Assembly (NCBI GenBank): GCA_902535255.1
Contig: CACASQ010000002.1
Coordinates: 28,078 to 92,077, forward strand
From: an uncultured Pelagibacteraceae bacterium
GTDB taxonomy: Bacteria > Pseudomonadota > Alphaproteobacteria > Pelagibacterales > Pelagibacteraceae
DNA: 64,000 nt
Direction: 5' to 3'
Shown here: positions 35,611 through 45,759 of the stretch, piece by piece
How positions within the stretch are numbered: the stretch's first letter is position 1
Layout of the letters: each line of letters begins with the position of its first letter
Translations under genes and position numbers: made by a program
The notes under the pieces: generated by a model
Seen by the model: the letters and a program-made list of their open reading frames with translations, nothing else
Told to the model about the DNA's origin: nothing
Database searches by the model: none

Positions 35611-38163
35611 ATGAAAAAGAAAATCATTATTACTGGTGGTCTTGGTTATATCGGTACAGAACTGTGTAAAATTTATTCAGGTTATAGCTGGCATCACAAA
35701 GTTATAATCGTTGATAACAGGTTTATATCTGAAAGAGTGAATCAAATCAGAAAATGGAATATGGAGTTTATCCAGGGAGATATTTTAAATAAAGATTTTG
35801 TAGACAACAATTTTAAAGATGCAGATGTTGTTCATCATTTAGCTGGAATAACGGACGTTCCAAGGACTAAAACAGAGTCAAGTAAGTCACACGATGAAAA
35901 AATTCATAAAGTCGGGGTTATTGGAACTAAAAATATTTTGGAAGCAATAAATGATAAGTGTAAAATCATCTTCCCATCAACACATGTCGTTTTTGAGGGT
36001 ATTAATAAAGTTAAAACAGACATTGGTGAGAACGAAACTACGCAACCAGTTCTATCTTATTCTAATTCAAAAGCAATTAATGAAAATCAATTAAAAGACT
36101 CAGGAAAAAATTATATAATTTTAAGGCTTGGATCTGTATATGGCTATTCAACAGATACTATGCGTATTGATATAATGACAAATCATTTTTGCAAAATTGC
36201 ATCTCAAAATGGAACATTAAAATTATTCGCTGGCGGCAGACAAATTAAAAGTTTGGTGCCTTTGATTGATGTTGCTAGGTGCTTTAAATTCATGGAAGAA
36301 AAAGATAAAATCAAATCTCAAACCTTTAATTTAACCAAAGATACATTAACTGTTAAAGAAGTTGCAAAAATTTGTAAAAAACACAATCCTAAAATTGAAT
36401 TAAAAGAAACTAACGATGAAGTACCAAATTTAGGTTTTTCTTTATCAAATAAAAAACTTTTGAAAACTGGATTTAAATTTCTTTATAACATCGATGAGAG
36501 TATTAAAGAAATGATACATAAATGGTCGAAACAAAAGTTTATTAAAGATTTAGAGTATGTAAGAGACGGTGAGGATTTATATATTGATAGAAGAGGTATG
36601 ATTAGCAACCACGAATTAACTGAACCAGTGAATTTAATAGGACTAATTCAATCAAAAAAAGGTACAGTAAGAGCCAACCATTACCACCCACAACAAGAGC
36701 AGAAATGTTTATTTACTAAAGGTCAAATAATAGAGGTATATCAGAATATTATAAATTCAAACGAGCCAAAAATTACAAAAGTTGTAAATGCAGGCCAACT
36801 TTCAGTAATTAAACCGAACGTTGCTCATGCAATGGTATTTACAAAAGACACAACTTTTTTAAATTTAGTAAGAGGTGAAAGAGATCATGAAAATTATGGC
36901 ATTACCCATACGATTAAACATACATTTGTTGATGAAAAAGAAAAGAACCTTTTAATACAATCTTATAAATTTGAATGTAGATCCTGCGGAAATGAAAATT
37001 TGAAAAGAGTAGTTTCTTTGGGTTATCAGCCTTTAGCAAATAATCTTCTTAAAAAAGCAAACGACAAATGTGAGTTTTATCCTTTGGAGATGAATTTCTG
37101 TGAAAAATGTTACAATTGTCAATTATCAGTTTCAGTAGATCCAAAAAAAATGTTTGCAAATTATTTATATACTTCGTCTACATCAAAAGTAACGAGAGAT
37201 CATTTTCTCAATGCAGCAAAAAAATATTTTAAAGAATTAAATTTAAATAAAAAAAAATCATATATAATAGACATTGGAAGCAATGACGGAATTGCATTAA
37301 AACCATTTTTAGAACTGGGTTTTAAAAAGGTTTTAGGTGTCGAGCCAGCTAAAAATTTAGCAAAATTAGCTAATAAAAATAGAATAAAAACTTTTAATGG
37401 ATTTTTAGAAAAAAAGAACTTAAAAAAAATAAAAAAAAACGCAGACTTAATTTTAGCGTCAAATGTATTTGCGCATTCAGACAAGCTAAGAGAGATGGCT
37501 GAATGTATGTTTAAACTGCTTAATAAAAAAGGAACTATAGTCATTGAAATACAATATTTGATGAACACTCTGAAAGATCTTACTTTTGATAACATTTATC
37601 ACGAACATTACAACTATTGGTCTCTTACTTCTTTAGTAAACTTTTTCAATCAATTTGGTGGAAAAATATTTAGATGTGAAAGAATTGATACTCATGGAGG
37701 TTCATTAAGAGTCTATATTAAAAAAGATGTGAAAGCTAAAATAGAGAAGAGCGTTAAAAATTTACTTAAAGAGGAAGAAAAGTTTGGAATTAAAAAATAT
37801 AAGACCTATCAAGATTTTGGAGATAAGGTCTATAAGATACGAGAAAATATAAGAAAAAATATAAAAAAGTTGAAAGAAAAAAATAATCTTATTATTGGAT
37901 ATGGAGCTCCAGCAAAAGCAACTACAGCATTAAATTTTTTTGGGATATCTAATGAAATAGATTTTATAGTAGAGGACAATAAGTTGAAACATAATAAATT
38001 TATTCCTGGTGTTAAAATACCTATTAAAGATAAGAAGAAAATTAAAAATAAACATAATGCTTTAATAATTCTAGCTTGGAATTTTTTTAATGATATAAGA
38101 AAAAATAATCTTGATCTCTCGAATAATATTATCAATATTAAAGATTTAGAGATTTCTAAATAA
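35611..38163 (+). CDS. Three-part fusion: NAD-sugar epimerase/dehydratase, cupin sugar isomerase-like, and sugar C-methyltransferase
   Basis: A continuous 850-residue frame with three enzyme-like parts. Residues 1-310 are an extended SDR with TGGLGYIG (8-15), a catalytic-type ST pair at 123-124 and YSNSK (Tyr150, Lys154). Residues about 315-445 are a cupin like the sugar 3,4-ketoisomerase/WxcM group, with NHYHPQQEQ as a possible metal or active site. Residues about 450-850 are a TylC3-type C-methyltransferase. That part has a zinc-binding CxxC pair (CRSCG, CEKCYNC), the SAM loop DIGSNDG near 550, and the C-terminal GYGAPAKATTALNFFG domain. I infer that it makes a branched deoxysugar for a surface glycan. 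No frameshift is needed and base use matches the neighbours. The exact product is unknown. Confidence 0.88.
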   Translation: MKKKIIITGGLGYIGTELCKIYSGYSWHHKVIIVDNRFISERVNQIRKWNMEFIQGDILNKDFVDNNFKDADVVHHLAGITDVPRTKTESSKSHDEKIHKVGVIGTKNILEAINDKCKIIFPSTHVVFEGINKVKTDIGENETTQPVLSYSNSKAINENQLKDSGKNYIILRLGSVYGYSTDTMRIDIMTNHFCKIASQNGTLKLFAGGRQIKSLVPLIDVARCFKFMEEKDKIKSQTFNLTKDTLTVKEVAKICKKHNPKIELKETNDEVPNLGFSLSNKKLLKTGFKFLYNIDESIKEMIHKWSKQKFIKDLEYVRDGEDLYIDRRGMISNHELTEPVNLIGLIQSKKGTVRANHYHPQQEQKCLFTKGQIIEVYQNIINSNEPKITKVVNAGQLSVIKPNVAHAMVFTKDTTFLNLVRGERDHENYGITHTIKHTFVDEKEKNLLIQSYKFECRSCGNENLKRVVSLGYQPLANNLLKKANDKCEFYPLEMNFCEKCYNCQLSVSVDPKKMFANYLYTSSTSKVTRDHFLNAAKKYFKELNLNKKKSYIIDIGSNDGIALKPFLELGFKKVLGVEPAKNLAKLANKNRIKTFNGFLEKKNLKKIKKNADLILASNVFAHSDKLREMAECMFKLLNKKGTIVIEIQYLMNTLKDLTFDNIYHEHYNYWSLTSLVNFFNQFGGKIFRCERIDTHGGSLRVYIKKDVKAKIEKSVKNLLKEEEKFGIKKYKTYQDFGDKVYKIRENIRKNIKKLKEKNNLIIGYGAPAKATTALNFFGISNEIDFIVEDNKLKHNKFIPGVKIPIKDKKKIKNKHNALIILAWNFFNDIRKNNLDLSNNIINIKDLEISK

Positions 38164-38683
38164 TTAAGTTTTTCCAAATTTCAAAAATATTTCTCGCACT
38201 TTCAAAGAAATAATTTAGGTAAGTTTCAGAAATAGGAAAAATATTAATTATAAAATCTTGTGTAAAATAAATAATTCGTGAGATAGATATGATTAAGAAA
38301 ATTAGTAATATTAATGAGTTGAAGAAACCAAAAGAAACATTTTTTTTCTCATTTGACTTTACAGATTTTTGAGTAATTGTGTCGCTAATTTTAATTCCAT
38401 GCTTTTTTGCTAAATATTCTGGTGAGTATAAACTAATTTCTCTAGATTTTTTTGAAGTAATTTTTTTTACTTTTTTAGGTTTTTGTATTTTTTGTTGTGT
38501 CGGCTGAGGTTTCGCAACTACTTTTTGTAGTCTTGAGATTGATTGTTGTTGTGTAACTTCACCTACAGGAAATTGTTTCCATTTTAAACCACAAAAACCG
38601 CATTGTACCAATCTACCAGATGCTGGAATCGAGTTATCAGGAAGCGTAAATTTTTTTTCACCACAATTACAAGTTATAATCAT
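38156..38683 (-). CDS. Zinc-ribbon (MJ0042-type) membrane protein
   Basis: A 175-residue protein. The N-terminal zinc ribbon (about residues 1-40) has CNCG and, 28 residues later, CGFCGLKW, giving the four-cysteine metal site of the MJ0042 finger family. A lysine- and glutamine-rich linker and one membrane helix (FGFFNSLILLIFLIISIS) near residue 125 follow. Alphaproteobacteria often carry such a protein, and its function is not known. It overlaps the end of the convergent fusion gene by 8 bases. Confidence 0.8.
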   Translation of the reverse strand: MIITCNCGEKKFTLPDNSIPASGRLVQCGFCGLKWKQFPVGEVTQQQSISRLQKVVAKPQPTQQKIQKPKKVKKITSKKSREISLYSPEYLAKKHGIKISDTITQKSVKSNEKKNVSFGFFNSLILLIFLIISISRIIYFTQDFIINIFPISETYLNYFFESARNIFEIWKNLII

Positions 38684-38737
38684 AATATTTCAATAATACT
38701 GCTATTTATATAAATTACACTAGAAATTAAATACTTT

Positions 38738-38766
38738 TTTACTTTATAAAGTTTTTATTGTATATC
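38738..38766 (+). promoter_or_regulatory. Probable promoter of the tRNA-Val/tRNA-Asp pair
   Basis: TTTACT (38738-38743) and TATATC (38761-38766) lie 17 bases apart, ending 17 bases before tRNA-Val. The TCTCG just after the -10 gives the C/G-containing discriminator often seen before stable RNA genes. Prediction only. Confidence 0.45.
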
Positions 38767-38783
38767 TCGATTTTATTTAATTA

Positions 38784-38859
38784 GGGCGGTTAGCTCAGTT
38801 GGTAGAGCATCTCGTTTACACCGAGAGGGTCATAGGTTCGAGTCCTTTACCGCCCACCA
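38784..38859 (+). tRNA. tRNA-Val (anticodon UAC)
   Basis: A 76-base cloverleaf. Acceptor GGGCGGT (38784-38790) pairs with ACCGCCC (38849-38855), followed by discriminator A and encoded CCA. The anticodon stem TCTCG/CGAGA encloses TTTACAC, giving anticodon TAC for GUA-type Val codons. The T-loop GTTCGAGTC is standard. It is followed 8 bases later by tRNA-Asp. Confidence 0.97.
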
Positions 38860-38867
38860 TTAAATAA

Positions 38868-38945
38868 GGGGGTGTAGCTCAGTTTGGTTAGAGCGCCTGC
38901 CTGTCACGCAGGAGGTCGCGGGTTCGAGTCCCGTCACTCCCGCCA
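38868..38945 (+). tRNA. tRNA-Asp (anticodon GUC)
   Basis: A 78-base cloverleaf including encoded CCA. Acceptor GGGGGTG (38868-38874) pairs with CACTCCC (38935-38941) with one G-T wobble, and the discriminator is G, as expected for tRNA-Asp. The anticodon stem CCTGC/GCAGG encloses CTGTCAC, giving anticodon GTC. It is probably co-transcribed with tRNA-Val. Confidence 0.97.
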
Positions 38946-39070
38946 CTACTTGATAACGATTTTCATCTAGAAAGTTGTAAATCAACAAATTTCGATCAAC
39001 ATAAATGCTTCTATCTGTCCTGTACTCTTAAATGAAAAATGTTATAAACAATCATTATTAATATAAGAAT

Positions 39071-39091
39071 CCTTAAACTTCGGTATTAAGG
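39071..39091 (+). promoter_or_regulatory. UUCG hairpin in the nuo leader
   Basis: CCTTAA (39071-39076) and TTAAGG (39086-39091) pair, extended inward by AC/GT around a TTCG tetraloop, with one bulged A at 39085. It ends 19 bases before the nuoA ATG. It has no trailing T run, so it is not an ordinary terminator. It could stabilise the operon mRNA or affect initiation. Elsewhere the 165 bases between tRNA-Asp and nuoA show nothing that I can support. Confidence 0.45.
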
Positions 39092-39110
39092 TAGGTATTA
39101 ACAAAAAAAC

Positions 39111-39479
39111 ATGATTTATAACTTTTTATCAGATTACTTATCTATAATTATTTTCTTATTTATATCCTTATTTTTAAGTATTGGATTTATTGTAGCTAAT
39201 TATTTAGCCTCGCCATCGAATCCAGATCCTGAAAAACTGTCAGCTTACGAATGTGGCTTTGAGGCTTTTGATGACTCTAGAATGGAGTTTGACGTTCGCT
39301 TTTATCTTGTAGCAATACTTTTTATAATATTTGATTTGGAAATAGCATTTCTTTTTCCCTGGGCGATATCATTAGGTAATTTAGGCGCTTTGGGATTTTG
39401 GTCAATGATGATTTTTTTATCTATTTTAACAATTGGATTTATCTATGAATGGAAAAAAGGAGCTCTAGAATGGGAATGA
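39111..39479 (+). CDS. nuoA: NADH-quinone oxidoreductase subunit A
   Basis: A small membrane subunit of complex I, 122 residues with three hydrophobic helices. Conserved: [42 protein letters not shown], the loop with the cysteine near the quinone site plus helix 2. It is first of 14 nuo genes in the standard A-to-N order. The stop overlaps nuoB in an ATGA. Confidence 0.97.
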   Translation: MIYNFLSDYLSIIIFLFISLFLSIGFIVANYLASPSNPDPEKLSAYECGFEAFDDSRMEFDVRFYLVAILFIIFDLEIAFLFPWAISLGNLGALGFWSMMIFLSILTIGFIYEWKKGALEWE

Positions 39480-40006
39480 AAATTAATTTAAATTCAGAGA
39501 GAGAAAAACAGATACCAGAAGAATTTAAAGATCTAGCAAAAAACTTTGCTGAAAAAGGATTTATAACCACTTCGTCAGAAAATTTAATTAACTGGGCTAG
39601 AACAGGATCATTACATTGGATGACTTTTGGCCTAGCCTGTTGTGCGGTCGAAATGATGCAAACCTCTATGCCTAGATACGATTTGGAAAGATTTGGAGCA
39701 GCCCCAAGAGCGTCCCCAAGACAATCCGACGTGATGATAGTTGCTGGAACACTTACAAATAAAATGGCGCCGGCTCTTAGAAAAGTTTACGACCAAATGC
39801 CTGAACCAAGATATGTAGTATCAATGGGTAGTTGCGCTAATGGAGGAGGTTACTACCATTATTCATACTCAGTTGTTAGAGGATGCGATAAAATTGTGCC
39901 TGTAGATATTTATATTCCGGGATGCCCACCCTCGGCTGAAGCCTTATTATACGGTATTTTACAATTACAAAAAAAAATTAGAAGAGAAGGAAACTCGCAG
40001 AGATAG
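39476..40006 (+). CDS. nuoB: NADH-quinone oxidoreductase subunit B
   Basis: Carries the terminal 4Fe-4S cluster N2 that reduces quinone. It has 176 residues from the ATG at 39476 (ATGA overlap with nuoA); an in-frame ATG at 39470 would add two residues. Cluster ligands are visible: the adjacent pair in [11 protein letters not shown], the cysteine of [11 protein letters not shown] and that of [11 protein letters not shown]. Confidence 0.97.
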   Translation: MKINLNSEREKQIPEEFKDLAKNFAEKGFITTSSENLINWARTGSLHWMTFGLACCAVEMMQTSMPRYDLERFGAAPRASPRQSDVMIVAGTLTNKMAPALRKVYDQMPEPRYVVSMGSCANGGGYYHYSYSVVRGCDKIVPVDIYIPGCPPSAEALLYGILQLQKKIRREGNSQR

Positions 40007-40009
40007 TAT

Positions 40010-40624
40010 ATGTTAGCTTATCTTAAAAAATTGGAAAAATTAATAAATTCAGAACTATCTAGTAAAATTCAAAGCTCATTAATAGAAAATAATGAATTAT
40101 TAATTGAGATAAATGAAAATGACTTGATCCAAGTAGTACAATTTCTGAAGTCTGATGAAAAATTTAAGTTTAGACAATTGATTGATATAGCTGGAGTTGA
40201 TTATCCCGATGAAGAAAGAAGATTCAGACTGGTATATCTTTTTTTGTCCCATGAAAATAATAACCGCCTTAAACTTTCAATTAAATTTGAAATTAACCAA
40301 GTTATTGACTCAATAACTAAAATATTTCCATCTGCTAATTGGATGGAAAGAGAGGTGTTTGATATGTATGGTATAAAGTTTAAAAATCATCCTGATCTTA
40401 GAAGAATATTAACTGATTATGGTTTTAAAGGACACCCTTTAAGAAAAGACTTTCCCTTAACTGGTTTTAATGAAGTTCGATATAGTGAAAAGGAAAAGAA
40501 AGTTATTTATGAGCCTGTTAAACTTGAACAAAATTACAGAAATTTCGACTTTGAGAGCCCATGGGAAGGGACAGAATATTTAAAAAATGTAAAAAAAATG
40601 GAAAAAGATGGTAAAAAAAACTAA
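40010..40624 (+). CDS. nuoC: NADH-quinone oxidoreductase subunit C
   Basis: The 30-kDa-type subunit of the peripheral arm, 204 residues, separate from NuoD. Seen: [23 protein letters not shown], and the hallmark [33 protein letters not shown] with [12 protein letters not shown]. It starts 3 bases after nuoB and overlaps nuoD by 17 bases. Confidence 0.97.
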   Translation: MLAYLKKLEKLINSELSSKIQSSLIENNELLIEINENDLIQVVQFLKSDEKFKFRQLIDIAGVDYPDEERRFRLVYLFLSHENNNRLKLSIKFEINQVIDSITKIFPSANWMEREVFDMYGIKFKNHPDLRRILTDYGFKGHPLRKDFPLTGFNEVRYSEKEKKVIYEPVKLEQNYRNFDFESPWEGTEYLKNVKKMEKDGKKN

Positions 40625-41783
40625 ATCATTAAATTTAAATTTTGGTCCTCAACATCCTGCAGCTCACGGTGTTTTAAGATTAATATTAGAACTCGATGGA
40701 GAAGTTGTTGAAAAAGCAGACCCTCATATTGGATTATTACATCGAGGGACAGAAAAACTCATAGAGCAAAAAACATACACTCAAGCTTTACCTTATTTTG
40801 ACAGGTTAGATTACGTTGCTCCGATGAACCAAGAACATGCATTTGCTTTAGCAGCTGAAAAATTACTTAAAATTGAAGTTCCAATAAGAGCAAAATATAT
40901 AAGGGTAATTTTTTGTGAAATTGGAAGAATTTTAAGCCACATACTTAATGTTACTACTCAAGCTTTGGATGTTGGTGCTTTAACCCCATCACTTTGGGGA
41001 TTTGAGGAAAGAGAAACATTAATGACATTTTACGAAAGAGCATCAGGGTCTAGACTTCACGCTAACTATTTTAGAACTGGCGGCGTTCATCAAGACATTC
41101 CACTCAAATTGATCGAAGATATCGAAAAATTTTGTAAATCTTTTCCAAAGATAATTGATGATCTAGAGGGCTTGCTCACAGATAATCGAATTTTTAAACA
41201 ACGAAATGTTGAAATTGGAATTGTAAAAAAACAAGAAGCTTTAGATCATAGTTTTTCAGGAGTAATGTTGAGAGGATCGGGTGTCCCATGGGACTTAAGG
41301 AGATCTCAACCTTATGAAATATACAACGAATTAGACTTTAAAATTCCAATAGGAAAAAATGGTGATTGCTATGACCGTTACTTGTGCAGAATTCAAGAAA
41401 TGAGAGAGAGCGTTAAGATTATATTACAATGCATTGAAAGACTCCCTAAAGGTCCAGTAAAATCTATAGATGGTAAAATTTCACCTCCGAGTAGAGATGA
41501 TCTTAAACAATCTATGGAAGCATTAATTCATCATTTCAAATTATTTACTGAGGGTTACAGAGTTCCAAAAGGTGATGTTTATACGGCAGTTGAGGCTCCT
41601 AAAGGCGAGTTTGGAGTATATTTAATATCTGATGGAAGTAATAAACCTTACAGATGTAAAATTAGGGCACCTGGCTTTTCACATTTACAAGCTATGGATT
41701 ATCTGATCCGAGGCCACATGTTAGCTGACGTGCCTGCTGTTCTAGGGTCATTAGATATTGTATTTGGAGAGGTAGATAGATGA
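40608..41783 (+). CDS. nuoD: NADH-quinone oxidoreductase subunit D
   Basis: The 49-kDa-type subunit that forms the quinone pocket with NuoB; 391 residues. Seen: [16 protein letters not shown] at the start, [14 protein letters not shown], and [37 protein letters not shown] at the end. Related to the large subunit of NiFe hydrogenases but without nickel ligands. It overlaps nuoE by 4 bases. Confidence 0.97.
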   Translation: MVKKTKSLNLNFGPQHPAAHGVLRLILELDGEVVEKADPHIGLLHRGTEKLIEQKTYTQALPYFDRLDYVAPMNQEHAFALAAEKLLKIEVPIRAKYIRVIFCEIGRILSHILNVTTQALDVGALTPSLWGFEERETLMTFYERASGSRLHANYFRTGGVHQDIPLKLIEDIEKFCKSFPKIIDDLEGLLTDNRIFKQRNVEIGIVKKQEALDHSFSGVMLRGSGVPWDLRRSQPYEIYNELDFKIPIGKNGDCYDRYLCRIQEMRESVKIILQCIERLPKGPVKSIDGKISPPSRDDLKQSMEALIHHFKLFTEGYRVPKGDVYTAVEAPKGEFGVYLISDGSNKPYRCKIRAPGFSHLQAMDYLIRGHMLADVPAVLGSLDIVFGEVDR

Positions 41784-42385
41784 GTTTAAAGAAAGTACAT
41801 GATGACCAACCAAAAGAATTTAAATTTTCTTCGGAAAATTTGAAAAAAGCTGAGGAAATTTTAAAAAGATACCCAATAAAAAATAAAAAAAGTGCTGTTA
41901 TGCCTTTTTTATATTTAGCTCAAAGTCAAAATAATAACTGGATACCATTAGCGGCTATGAAATATATAGCAAACTTTTTATCAATTCCTTACATTTCGGT
42001 GTATGAAGTAGCAACATTTTATACCATGTATAATTTAGCCCCTGTTGGTAAACATTTTATTCAAGTGTGTACTACAACGCCTTGCTTAATTCGTGGAGCA
42101 GATAAAATTGTAAATCTTTGTAAGGAGAAAATCTCACCGCGTGAAAATGAACTTTCTAAAAAAGGCAGCTGTTCGTGGATGGAAGTAGAGTGCTTAGGTG
42201 CGTGTGTTAGCGCTCCTATGATACAAATTAATAATGATTACTATGAAGATCTTGATGAAAAAAGTACAAACGAAATTTTAGACTCACTTATTAAAGACAA
42301 ACCTTTAAAACCTGGTTCCTATAGAGGGCGTAAAAATACAGCACCTGAAAAAAATCAAAAGGTTAATGGAGAAAATCATGCTTAA
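41780..42385 (+). CDS. nuoE: NADH-quinone oxidoreductase subunit E
   Basis: The 24-kDa-type subunit with the N1a 2Fe-2S cluster next to FMN; 201 residues. The thioredoxin-like domain shows [12 protein letters not shown] and [11 protein letters not shown], the four cluster cysteines. A basic tail ([12 protein letters not shown]) is typical of alphaproteobacterial and mitochondrial forms. Its last codons overlap the nuoF start. Confidence 0.97.
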   Translation: MSLKKVHDDQPKEFKFSSENLKKAEEILKRYPIKNKKSAVMPFLYLAQSQNNNWIPLAAMKYIANFLSIPYISVYEVATFYTMYNLAPVGKHFIQVCTTTPCLIRGADKIVNLCKEKISPRENELSKKGSCSWMEVECLGACVSAPMIQINNDYYEDLDEKSTNEILDSLIKDKPLKPGSYRGRKNTAPEKNQKVNGENHA

Positions 42386-43709
42386 ACCAGAAAACAAGAT
42401 ATTTAAGAATTTATATAACGAACATGGCTGGGAAATTGAAAATGCAGTTAAAAGAGATGATTGGAAAGACACAAAAAATATTATTTCAAAAGGAAGAGAG
42501 TGGATTATAAATGAGGTAAAAACCTCTGAGTTAAGAGGAAGAGGAGGCGCAGGTTTCTCTACTGGTCTAAAATGGTCTTTTGCACCTAAAGAGGTTGGCT
42601 CGCGCCCACATTATTTAGTTATAAATGCAGATGAGTCTGAACCTGGAACATGTAAAGATAGAGATATATTAAGATTTGAACCACAAAAATTGATTGAGGG
42701 ATGCTTGATAGCTGGTTATGCGGTTAACGCTCATGTTTGCTATATTTATATAAGAGGTGAGTATTTTAATGAAGGAAGAAGACTTCAAGAAGCTATTGAC
42801 CAGGCTTATGAAAAAAATTTTTTAGGTAAAAACGCTTGTGGTTCAGGATGGGATTTTGACATTCATATACATTATGGAGCGGGTGCATATATTTGTGGCG
42901 AAGAAACAGCTTTGCTAGAAAGTATTGAAGGAAATAAAGGTCAGCCTAGATTAAAACCTCCTTTCCCTGCTTTAGTAGGTTTATATGGCTGTCCAACGAT
43001 TGTGAATAACGTTGAAACAATAGCTGTGGTTCCAACTATTCTAAGGAGAGGTGGAAAATGGTTTGCTTCTTTAGGTAGACCAAAAAATACTGGAACAAAA
43101 ATATTTTGTATATCTGGTAATGTTAACAATCCATGTAATGTTGAAGAGGAAATGGGAATTTCTTTAAAAGATTTGATTGAAAAACATGCAGGAGGAGTAA
43201 TAGGAGGATGGGATAATCTCCAGGCAGTTATACCAGGCGGATCATCAATGCCTTTATTATCTAAAAAGATATGCGATACGATAACAATGGATTTTGACTC
43301 TTTAATAGAAAATAAAAGTGGTTTAGGCACAGCAGGTATAGTGGTTATTAATAAAGACCAAGATATTGTCGCTTGCATGGCAAGAATAGCAAGATTTTAC
43401 AAACATGAAAGCTGCGGACAGTGTACTCCGTGCCGAGAAGGAGCAGGATGGATGTGGAGAATACTAGATAGAGTAGTAAAAAGAAAAGCAACTTTTAGTG
43501 ATATAGATTTATTGTCTGATGTCACAAAACAAATAGAGGGTCATACAATTTGTGCTTTTGGCGAAGGTTCGGCATGGCCGGTTCAAGGACTATTAAGACA
43601 CTTTAAAAAAGAGATTGAAAGTCGTTGTAGAGAAGAACCTTTAATTAAAAAGAAAATAGACAATCCTTACTTAGTTGATCAACATCTTTTGGAGAATAAG
43701 AATGCCTAA
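42378..43709 (+). CDS. nuoF: NADH-quinone oxidoreductase subunit F
   Basis: The 51-kDa-type subunit that binds NADH and FMN and carries the N3 4Fe-4S cluster; 443 residues. Seen: [14 protein letters not shown] (NADH/FMN loop), [28 protein letters not shown], and the cluster site [15 protein letters not shown] lies 9 bases before the ATG at 42378, which I prefer to the in-frame ATG at 42366. It overlaps nuoG by 8 bases. Confidence 0.97.
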   Translation: MLKPENKIFKNLYNEHGWEIENAVKRDDWKDTKNIISKGREWIINEVKTSELRGRGGAGFSTGLKWSFAPKEVGSRPHYLVINADESEPGTCKDRDILRFEPQKLIEGCLIAGYAVNAHVCYIYIRGEYFNEGRRLQEAIDQAYEKNFLGKNACGSGWDFDIHIHYGAGAYICGEETALLESIEGNKGQPRLKPPFPALVGLYGCPTIVNNVETIAVVPTILRRGGKWFASLGRPKNTGTKIFCISGNVNNPCNVEEEMGISLKDLIEKHAGGVIGGWDNLQAVIPGGSSMPLLSKKICDTITMDFDSLIENKSGLGTAGIVVINKDQDIVACMARIARFYKHESCGQCTPCREGAGWMWRILDRVVKRKATFSDIDLLSDVTKQIEGHTICAFGEGSAWPVQGLLRHFKKEIESRCREEPLIKKKIDNPYLVDQHLLENKNA

Positions 43710-45759
43710 AATTACAATCAATGGAAACGAAATTGAATTTAAAAAAGGCATGACAGTGCTTCAAGCTTGCGAACTAGCTAACGTTGAAATACCTAGATTT
43801 TGTTATCATGAAAAATTGTCCATTGCTGGAAATTGCAGGATGTGTCTAGTAGAGTTGGAAAAATCACCTAAACCAATTGCCTCTTGTGCAATGCCTGCAG
43901 CCGAAGGTATGAATATTAAAACCAATACTGCCTATGTGGAAAAAGCCAGGAAAGGTGTTATGGAATTTTTACTTGCAAATCACCCATTAGATTGCCCGGT
44001 TTGCGACCAAGGAGGCGAATGTGATTTACAAGATCAATCTATGTACTATGGAGTAGATAAATCTAGATTTGTCGAAAACAAAAGACAAGTCAAAGAAAAA
44101 TATATGGGTCCTTTGATTAAAACTCAAATGACTAGATGCATTCATTGTACAAGGTGCGTGAGATTTGCGACTGAGGTTGCTGGAGTACCTGAGATTGGAG
44201 CAATAGGTCGAGGTGAGAATATGGAAATAACAACTTACTTAGAAAAAGCAATGCAGTCAGAACTATCGGCAAACGTTATTGATTTATGTCCAGTTGGTGC
44301 TCTCACTTCAAAACCATATGCATTTGAGGCTCGACCTTGGGAATTAAAAAAAACAGAAAGCGTAGACGTTATGGACGCTGTTGGTTCGAATATAAGAGTT
44401 GATACTTACAATTGGGAAGTAAAAAGAATATTACCTAGACTTAACAATGATATTAATGAAGAATGGATTTCGGATAAAACAAGATATTCATGTGATGGTT
44501 TACTCAAACAAAGGCTAGACGTTCCTTATATTAAGAAAAATAATAAACTTCAAAAATCTACTTGGGATGAAGTTATTTCGATTTTAGTTGAGAAAATAAA
44601 AAAAATAGATTCTAACGAAATTGGAGGTCATATTGGAGATATGGTAAATTTAGAGAATTCTCTAAGTTTTAAAAAATTTTTCTCAGCTTTAAAAAGTGAT
44701 AATTTAGAATTTAGAGAAAAAAAAAATTACATCAATACATCGGAAAAAAGCAATTATATATTTAATTCTTCTATAAAAGGTATTGATGAATGTGACTTGA
44801 TACTTTTAGTAGGAACCAATCCAAGATATGAGGCTACTATGTTAAATGCAAGAATAAGAAAAGTCTTTGCTCAAAAACAAGTTCCAGTTTACTCAATCGG
44901 TAATCCAGGTGACCTAACGTACAATTACACCATAATTGGTAATAAAACAGATGACATTAAAAAAATATTTAATAATGAGTCAAATTTTGCAAAAAAATTA
45001 TCTTCTTCAAAAAAACCTATAATTATAATCGGAGAGTCAGTGTTAGAACTTGATTGCGGAAAATATATAATTGAAGGTTTTAAAAAATTTTTAAAAGATA
45101 ATAACTTTATAAATAAAGATTGGAATGCGTTTAACTTTTTACCACAAAATGCTTCAACAGTTGGTTTATTAGATCTTAATATTTTACCTAAAGATTATAA
45201 GAGGAATAACTCTTTTTTTGAAAAACTAGAAAATAATGAATTTAAATTATTATACCTTTTAGGCTCTGATAATATAGATATTAAAAAAAATGATGAATTT
45301 ATTGTGTATCAAGGAAGTCATGGTGACAGAGGTGCAGAAATTGCAGATTTAATTCTTCCAAGTGCTGCATTTACAGAACAGAATGGACTTTATGAAAATC
45401 TTGAAGGCAGAGTTCAAGAGTGCAAAAAAGCTTCCTACCCAATAGGTGATGCCCTTGAAGATTGGAGGATTTTCAATTTAATTTTAAAGGCTCTTGAAAA
45501 AAATGAAAATTTATCAAGTTTCGACTCATTAAGAAAAGAAGTTATAAATTTAATTCCAAATTTTACTAAAATAAATGAATTACCTAGTTTTAATGAAATT
45601 GTAATTGATAGCTCACCTGCAAAGTTTATGAGTCAGGAGGTTATTATTAAAGATTTAGATTATTTTTTTACTAATGCCATCTCAAGATCATCAAAAACGA
45701 TGAGCGAATGTCGGCAAATTAGGCAAGGTTCAAAAAAAAATGGTACTAATAATTTATGA
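43702..45759 (+). CDS. nuoG: NADH-quinone oxidoreductase subunit G
   Basis: The 75-kDa-type subunit with several Fe-S clusters; 685 residues. The N-terminal ferredoxin-like domain binds a 2Fe-2S cluster ([25 protein letters not shown]). A His-Cys 4Fe-4S site follows ([18 protein letters not shown]), then [10 protein letters not shown] and [12 protein letters not shown]. The rest is a molybdopterin-oxidoreductase-like domain, which no longer binds molybdenum in this family. The ATG at 43702 begins MPKITING; an earlier start would lie in nuoF. Confidence 0.96.
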   Translation: MPKITINGNEIEFKKGMTVLQACELANVEIPRFCYHEKLSIAGNCRMCLVELEKSPKPIASCAMPAAEGMNIKTNTAYVEKARKGVMEFLLANHPLDCPVCDQGGECDLQDQSMYYGVDKSRFVENKRQVKEKYMGPLIKTQMTRCIHCTRCVRFATEVAGVPEIGAIGRGENMEITTYLEKAMQSELSANVIDLCPVGALTSKPYAFEARPWELKKTESVDVMDAVGSNIRVDTYNWEVKRILPRLNNDINEEWISDKTRYSCDGLLKQRLDVPYIKKNNKLQKSTWDEVISILVEKIKKIDSNEIGGHIGDMVNLENSLSFKKFFSALKSDNLEFREKKNYINTSEKSNYIFNSSIKGIDECDLILLVGTNPRYEATMLNARIRKVFAQKQVPVYSIGNPGDLTYNYTIIGNKTDDIKKIFNNESNFAKKLSSSKKPIIIIGESVLELDCGKYIIEGFKKFLKDNNFINKDWNAFNFLPQNASTVGLLDLNILPKDYKRNNSFFEKLENNEFKLLYLLGSDNIDIKKNDEFIVYQGSHGDRGAEIADLILPSAAFTEQNGLYENLEGRVQECKKASYPIGDALEDWRIFNLILKALEKNENLSSFDSLRKEVINLIPNFTKINELPSFNEIVIDSSPAKFMSQEVIIKDLDYFFTNAISRSSKTMSECRQIRQGSKKNGTNNL

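Noticed and set aside
37200-37595. A 131-codon open frame antisense to the methyltransferase part of the fusion
   Set aside because: It is a low-complexity Phe/Leu/Lys-rich translation produced by the AT-rich sense frame.
35611-38163. Fusion gene as an assembly artefact
   Set aside because: The frame is continuous with intact linkers, each domain keeps its key residues, and base composition does not change at the joints. Resequencing would still be the decisive test.
42941-43378. A 145-codon open frame on the minus strand inside nuoF
   Set aside because: It lies entirely antisense to a strongly conserved catalytic gene, has no recognisable domain, and such shadows are expected in conserved coding sequence.
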